Below, one piece after another: positions 57,909 to 63,906 of a DNA stretch of 63,906 nt. Source of the stretch: Porogramme epimiltina. Lineage: Eukaryota; Basidiomycota; Agaricomycetes; Polyporales; Polyporaceae. The stretch is taken from positions 1-63,906 of the forward strand of contig FTLJ01000633.1 in the NCBI GenBank assembly GCA_900155495.1, given 5' to 3'. The stretch's first letter is position 1; each line of letters starts with the position of its first letter. The notes under the pieces were generated by a model. That model was not told where the DNA came from, made no database searches, and worked only from the letters and a program-made list of their open reading frames with translations. Made by a program: the position numbers and the translations under genes.

Positions 57909-58465
57909 CTACACACAATCAGTGAGCGTCTTTTCCAAAACTAGCTCGGGGCGACTGCTACATTCCACAGTCGCTCCGAGACGGAGATTAAGCCCATTCT
58001 CGACACGTTCGATTGATACGTTCGCGCTTCGCTCAGTCAGGTACCCAGGGAAATCACGCGCCGACCATATAGCATGGAGTTGTCTTCTTTGAGTTGGAGT
58101 GAAGGCCTGAGGTACGGAAGACGCTTGACCGATGTCCGATCCTGCGGACATAAGAGAAAAATCCGGCAACGGGTGCAGAGAGGGGAGTGCATTTCTTGCA
58201 GCGAGGCTTGGTCTCATGGGCTCGGGTGCGGTCAAAGGCGCTCTTAGAGGTTGCTAGAGGTCACTACGAAGACCTTAGATAGTGGCTGTGGACTAGAGCT
58301 CAGAGAGACGTACACACACGCTTCCACTTGCGCGGATGATGGGAAGCGGTTGTGAAGTGGGTCGCCTAGCGACTCTTCCAGGGACTGCGGGGAGGATCTG
58401 GGCTCCGTGATTGATTTGAGTGCAGCAGCGACAGCGGGACTGAGCGGGCGGAGAGGGCGTTGCAT
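57909..58465 (-). CDS. Possible small protein gene
   Basis: Two exons (intron 58254-58315) would give 164 residues starting MQRPLRPLSPAVAAALKSIT. The rest includes SSPQSLEESLGDPLHNRFPS, PEPMRPSLAARNALPSLHPL, a helical TPTQRRQLHAIWSARDFPGY and SIERVENGLNLRLGATVECS. I know no family. Support is only the open phase-consistent splice and codon look. Downstream on the same strand (57655-57870) another frame reads FSSSRPPLANARQND and NIDQYREHARRPPP, which may be a further exon, but I found no splice that connects it in phase. Confidence 0.35.
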
Positions 58466-58811
58466 GCGTGGAAAACATGTTCTGGACGCGCGTAACCATC
58501 CGCGCACGGATGGAAGAACAGGGAGGAGGCGAGGGCGCGCGCGTGGGAAGTTGGGCGTGCCAAGAGGCGCCGGGATGAGCGCTGGGCGACGGCCGTGTCG
58601 CGACGGGAGCGGGGCAGGGCAGCTGGCTCGGCTGGCCGGAGGCACAAGCCCCTGCAGCCGCCTCGCACTGGCCCCGCCGTCCATCGCTCTCCATCCGCTC
58701 TTTCCTCCGTTCCCCCATCCGCCCTCATCTCCGCCCTCTTCGCCGCCTCACCACGCCCTCTCCCCCACACACTACCGCACACGCAACCCCCTTTGACATA
58801 TCAGCTCCCAC

Positions 58812-61800
58812 ATGAAGCGCGCCGGCTCGACCAGGGCAGCCTCGCCCACGAACACCACCTACTCCGGCATCTCCAACTACCGCACAGAGTCCTATCGACC
58901 TCTGCGAGACGCTCCCTCATCCCAATACGCAAATGCCGACCCCCGCGCCGTCGCGCGCATCCATTTTGCGGAGCTCAGCCAGTACCTCGCAGCCTATCTT
59001 GCAAAGGGTGCGTTTCTTCCCAACCGTTTCTCTCCTCCTCCCCGCATCTCCCTGCAAATCCTCCCTGTCGTTCCACCCAACAATCGGCCCAGCACTCTGC
59101 GCCTCGGCGAGCTGGCGGACAGTCAGTTGGCGTCCACAGCTCACCTCGTTCCACTTGCCCCATTCGTGTGGGTTCCATGCCATGCCTCTGCCATACCTTC
59201 CGCTCGGCCCGCAGCGTTTGCTCGCAGAGTGCTCTCCGCCGTAATGCGTGCACGTCGGCTGTCGTCGATCGTGCATCCTTGAGTCGGTCGTCCCTCCAGG
59301 GTTAAGCTCGCACCGGCGATCTTCTCCCCCGCGTTCATCCTCGCCCATCGCTCCTTCTCGATCTTCTTCATACCGGCCAATGTCACGACGTCATCGTCTC
59401 CGTATTGCCGCATTCATTCCGGGTCCTGTTATGCTTGCGACCTAGACCGAGGCGCAAGCATTCGACATTCGACGTCGATCCCACTCTCCATACGTCCGGA
59501 CGCTCGTCGGCGCATTCCCTCTTCCGCCATCCCACTCCACATATCTGCACGCACCTTCGACAGGCAAGCCCGAGCTGTGGCTTGGGAGAGTCCCCGCGCG
59601 GCTGCAGTCCCGCGAGAACTAATCCATGTCAAGCTCCGTCTTCTCATCTATCACCTCTGTTTGACCGTTTAACTCCCCATATGAATACCCATATCTCCAC
59701 GATGCTCACCGCCTCACCCCCACGCCTTATCCATGTCCTCTCGCCTCTATCCCATCTGCAGCCCTGTTCCCCTTACTCGATATGATGTCAAGCACCGCAG
59801 AGGCGCATCCGTGCTTACCGTCCTTTCCTTCACAGAACCAGCCAACTCCCGCTCAACTGCAAGGCAGAAGCTCACCCGTCTCACCCGCCAACAGTTCCAA
59901 GAACTATCCACCGATGTCTACGATGAACTAATGCGTCGCAAGAACAACACTAGCGACAACGAAGGTACGTCGTCCCCCGTCGCTCATTCTGCCAACACCA
60001 ATCCTTCCAACCTAGTCCCATTCCTACCCGTCCGCGACGACTTCCACCCAAAGCGCAATCAGGCGCGGCAAAAGCTTGCCACGCTCCCTACAGGAAGATT
60101 CAAGGACCTCTCCAGTGACGTCTACTATGAGCTCGCCCGCCGTTATCCCGAGTTCAAGGAAGAGGTGTGTGCCATCTTCCACATATAAGTACCTCTGCTC
60201 ATTCGCGCAGCTCGAAGCGGACACACCAGCGTCTGCTATTTCTCCTGCTTCTGCATATGACGACTACCCTTCTCCCGACTTCCCACGTAACGGCCGCACT
60301 TCTGAAGAACGGGGAAACGACTCCGGCTACGGAGGAAGCACCCCTGGTGCATCTGCCACCGACACCTTCTCGCGGCGCAAGCCGTCGCAAGACATTTACT
60401 CTGGTTCCGACCGCCGTCGCCCCTCCCAAGATACCACCCTCGGCCGGCGCCCGAGCGAGTCTGCGAGCGTGACGAGCGACGCGCAGAGCGCGACCGCCGG
60501 TATGGGCATGATCATCCCGAACAAGTCCACGATTGCCGAGGAGGAGATCGAGGTCCCATACGGGCGCGACTCGCAATCGACGGCCCGCAACCGCGTTGGG
60601 GGCGCGAGCGACTCGGAGCGCGAGGACGACGTGAGCCCGCGCAGCCCGCCAGGGGGGCTCGCGGGGCTTAGCGGGCTCAGCGCGCGGCTGCAGCAAGCCG
60701 ACGACGACGACGGTGGGAGGCGGAGCGGAGACGACTACTACGATCGTGGATCGTACAGCCGGCAGAGCCAGGCGTCGGACCGCTCTGCGGGCGCGGCGGG
60801 GATCGGGTCAAGACTGTTGAATGGCGGGCGGACGAGTGTGGCGGGCGAGGACGAGCGGATGCGGCGCGACTACGAATACAAGATTGCGACGATGCAGGCG
60901 CGGATCACGAGTCTCGAGCGGGATCTCGAGGACGTCCAGGAGCGCGAGCAGAGGTGGACGGATGGCGAGAATCGCGTGCGCGCGATGGAACAGGAGCTAT
61001 TGGAGCTTCGCAGGGTGCGTTTCTTGAACTTCTTTCAAATAGTCATCTCATGCAGGCACGCCGTAGGTCGCAGAGGAGAAGACTTCGTCCATGCTATCCC
61101 TGCAACAGGAGCTGGAAGCACTCCGAGAGGAGCGTGCGCGTGAGAAGGACATCGCGGACCGGCGGCAGCGCCAAGATCGCGCAGAGATCGAGGCACTGCA
61201 AGAACGATGCGATATCCTGGAGTCGAATGGAGGTGGCGGCAGCGTGAGTGTCCTCGTCCTCGCATCTCGGATGCTCAGGGCTATAGCTGAGTTCTTGCTT
61301 CCGCAGGTTGATTCCGCTATCCTCGATCAACTTCGGTCGGATATGGAGGGTCTGTTGGGAGAGCTGACAGATCTGTCGCGACGCAACGACGAGCTGATGT
61401 CCGCAAAAGACAACGACCTTGTCGTCATTCGCGATCTGGAGGCCCAGATGAAGGAATACAAACGCAAGTACGAGCAGGCGAAAACAGAGCTCCGGAGCGC
61501 CAAAGGTCTGAACTTGTTCTATCTGTATGACGTTCCTTCTGACATCCGTCATTTAGCCACATCCCAGCTGTTCTTGCAGCCCCCAAAGGTGGACGATCAA
61601 CTACCCGTGTCGCGGGAAGGCGGTCTCGTCGACATCCACGTCACCGCCTTCGTCTCCTCCGTCGATAGCCTGCTCACTGCGGGCCGCTCGAACGCACCTA
61701 CGCGCGTGCTGCAGCCGATGAAGGGTGTCGTCAACGCAGTCACCGCCATCAGTGACGACGTACGTGCGTTCGAGCGGAGACCGCAGCGTGAGCGGGCCGA

Positions 61801-62700
61801 AGTCGACGTGGAGGCCCTTCAATCTCTGCGTGAGCGGCTCGACGCAACGCTCAGCAACCTCGTGCAGGCCGCGAAGACACACGCGACCAGTGCGGGGATG
61901 GCGCCCGTTAGTTTGCTTGACGCGGCTGCGAGCCACGTCTCGGCGACGGTGACGGACATTGGGAAGACAGTGCATATCCGGAAGGCGACGAAGGCGGAAC
62001 AGGACGCCTTCGCTCCTACGATGGCGGCAGGCGCAACGTCGTCAACGAACGGCTACACCCCCTCTCTGCGCACCGTTGAGGAGCTTCGGAGTGCTCACCA
62101 ACGTTCAGGCAGCAGCGCAAGCTCCCGGGGTGGGGATGATCTGCGGTCATCTCCTACTTCGTCACCCAAGGTGACCCCTCGCAGGCCGCCGTCAAACATG
62201 TCGAGCTCGAATGCAAGTTCACCTCCGCCACTTTTCGAGAAGAGCAAGATGAACGGAAGCAGGAGCGACAGTTCGGTAAACGGCGAAGCTCCGGAAGATG
62301 CGTGGGCAGAGTTGAAGGTACGAGTCGTAGTTTCGCCTCAACTTGTTGTGACGACGCTAACTTGTTCGTGTAGCCGTATCTGGAGGCACAGACAGAAGCG
62401 ATAGTGTACGCCATCCAGAGCGTTCTTTCGGGCGTACGCAGTCCCACGCCGTCGCCGAACCTTAACGAAAACTTGACTCAAATCATCACGATTGTGTCGA
62501 GTATCGTTGCGGTCTGCAAAGACAACCTGCCTCCAGCGTCGCGACAACAGGGCGAGGAGATTCTTCGCGAGCTCGGGGAGCACGCGAACAAGCTGAGCGA
62601 GGTGCAGGCGCAGACCGACATCACCAAGGAGTCGCGGCAGGTCATGGCAAAGTCGAGCTTCGCCGTTGCAAACGCGATGAAGGGCCTTATGAAGTTGTAG
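58812..62700 (+). CDS. spa2: Spa2, polarisome scaffold
   Basis: Eight exons (introns 59008-59835, 59965-60015, 60165-60210, 61015-61066, 61244-61306, 61506-61556, 62318-62373) give 913 residues. Two Spa2 homology (GIT/SHD) repeats lie near the N terminus: ARQKLTRLTRQQFQELSTDV and ARQKLATLPTGRFKDLSSDV, each followed by a YDELMRR / YYELARR end. A Ser-rich middle (SDSEREDDVSPRSPPGG) is followed by a coiled coil of ~170 residues (MQARITSLERDLEDVQERE, MLSLQQELEALREERAREKD, DLEAQMKEYKRKYEQAKTEL). The C terminus is a helical domain, VTAFVSSVDSLLTAGRS and LNENLTQIITIVSSIVAVCK. Spa2 organises the hyphal tip polarisome with formin and MAP kinase partners. The first intron is 828 nt, exceptional for this window. 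Confidence 0.95.
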
Positions 62701-63255
62701 TGATACCTAGCTGTATATTCCATTCGTTTCGGGATCTGAGCAGCGCTACCCCATGATACTAGTGATTATATTATTGAATTCTAGCCATGCTCTTTCATGA
62801 GCTTCAAGGTGTAGTAGTCACTCCCCGGCCGACCGACACATCAATGTGTTTAGGAGGGACCATAGGTTTTGCGTAGGTGGGGATTGAACCTCATTCGCGA
62901 GTCCAAAGTGTGCGGCCTGGCCGCACGCGCATGCAGGGCCAGATGGGCACTTGTGAAAGCACTACGCGGGCGTGCGGCCAGGACGCACATCCCCGTCTGC
63001 GCATTGCCCACACACTCTCCCCTCTTCTCTGCAGTCACCGCCGCTACGCACACGAAGGCCCAGGAGCTGAAAGGGGAACAAGGACGATAAGTGTGTCCCT
63101 CCCCTCTTGCGTCCCCTTCTGTGCCCATTTGCATCAAGCAAGACAAAACAGTGCGTCCTCCCGCTCCCATCCGGCCACCCCCCGGTCAAGATGACGGCCG
63201 GGGAGAGCTACAAGCAGCTTACCAGCCACCCCACCCTCCCAGCCACAACAACGAA
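62701..63255. other. Intergenic, spa2 3' flank and next promoter
   Basis: About 550 bp. A tRNA-like word (GGTTCAATCCCC on the minus strand near 62880-62890) is present, but no tRNA can be folded around it. No gene supported. Confidence 0.5.
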
Positions 63256-63734
63256 ATGGCACACGCACCGCTCTCGCCGGTGCCGACTCAGCTCACCTTC
63301 TCCGCTTTCCACGTCCCTGGCCGCCACCACTGTGGAGGGTGATCCATGTCCGCTCACCCCAATCGCCCATCGCCATCCCCAACGCTGCACCCGTATCAAT
63401 AGCCCACCCCCCACGCCCGTCTTCCCGCCGTCTCAGCTCACCAACCTCTTCACCAAGGCCCTTCATGAGTCCGAAGCCTTCAAGGGTCAGCTCACCTCCA
63501 TCATGCATGTCCCTCCCTCCAGGCAGCTCTCTTCCACACGACGCGACACTAAGGAAGTCGTTCCAAAAAATGCTCATGATGCACCAGGACTTCCGTGTCC
63601 GCATGCGCACGGTCTTCGTCCCGTACTTCCTCCTACCGCAGGACTCGCAGAACGGCAAGACGCAGAAGCCCCGCAAAGCGTTCGCGTCTGGCAGCGACAC
63701 CGACGACTCTGACTCGGATGTAGACGATGATTGA
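63256..63734 (+). CDS. Small unknown protein with acidic tail
   Basis: Three exons (introns 63339-63402 and 63486-63522) give 125 residues starting MAHAPLSPVPTQLTFSAFHV. The joined chain has VFPPSQLTNLFTKALHESEA, LRKSFQKMLMMHQDFRVRM and VFVPYFLLPQD, and ends in a Ser/Asp run (GSDTDDSDSDVDDD) typical of casein kinase 2 sites. The second intron is only 37 nt, near the lower limit, but it keeps the phase exactly. The frame is open upstream of the ATG, so a longer start is possible. I do not recognise the family. Confidence 0.55.
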
Positions 63735-63906
63735 TAGGGGGTTCTTGTAACTCTCCCCGGGTTAGCACTGGGNNAGCTAGCCGAGCCTAAAAAGGCAATC
63801 GGCGTCTGTGCTTTGATCACGACTCAGCTCAAGCGCGCGCGACACGCCCTGAATTTCGGGCTTGTTTGTGTGTTGCACCGTGCTCCAAGTTTGCCTTTCG
63901 ATCAAG
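63735..63906. other. Right edge with two unresolved bases
   Basis: Two N bases at about 63773-63774 mark an assembly ambiguity or a short join. The remaining sequence shows no feature. Confidence 0.8.

Noticed and set aside
62850..62900. tRNA-like B-box word GGTTCAATCC on the minus strand
   Set aside because: No matching T-stem, acceptor or anticodon arm can be formed around it.
1..63906. CRISPR arrays, operons, bacterial elements
   Set aside because: No spaced repeat arrays were seen; the window is clearly eukaryotic with spliceosomal introns.

Overview
The window is nuclear DNA of a filamentous basidiomycete, most likely an Agaricomycete. Genes carry many 45-70 nt GT-AG introns, coding sequence is GC-rich, and there are homologues of PriA, NoxR, Spa2 and Bud4 plus HET-domain proteins and lineage-restricted families. 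Species cannot be fixed from the sequence. Exon joins were worked out by hand from reading frame, splice sites and protein family continuity. Wherever I give a residue count from summed exons, the total is an exact multiple of three.

Layout. 1-2.4 kb is AT-richer, gene-free repeat DNA: two direct copies of a dispersed repeat, one interrupted by a small terminal-inverted-repeat (MITE-like) element, plus hairpin-rich repeats. 2.4-9.6 kb has two minus-strand genes: a long disordered protein with a C-terminal BRCT domain and a PIP-like motif, and an unknown protein with a hydrophobic C terminus. 10.5-20.4 kb has a PriA-like cysteine-rich protein, a small unknown gene, an NAD(H) kinase with a mitochondrial-type N terminus, and an Asteroid/XPG-like protein. 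A split tRNA-Leu(CAG) follows. 21-36 kb has three intronless HET-domain genes (one alone, two as a tandem pair), interleaved with an unknown gene, a Bud4/anillin-like PH protein, an intron-containing tRNA-Gln(TTG) and an aldo-keto reductase. 37-50 kb has NoxR, a dynamin-like GTPase and a P4-ATPase flippase (Drs2 type). 50.7-63.9 kb has an unknown adaptor-like protein ending in a charged single-helix tail, an Mcp2/ADCK-type atypical kinase, an Agaricomycete-specific protein, Spa2, and a small acidic-tailed protein. Two unresolved bases (N) lie near the right end.

Themes. Several genes belong to hyphal tip growth and septation: Bud4/anillin-like, NoxR (activator of NADPH oxidase), Spa2 (polarisome scaffold) and the Drs2-type flippase. 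Two encode mitochondrial functions (NAD(H) kinase and Mcp2-like kinase). The HET genes are candidate self/non-self recognition or cell-death effectors. They share a conserved region downstream of the HET domain that I do not recognise, which is the best candidate here for something undescribed.
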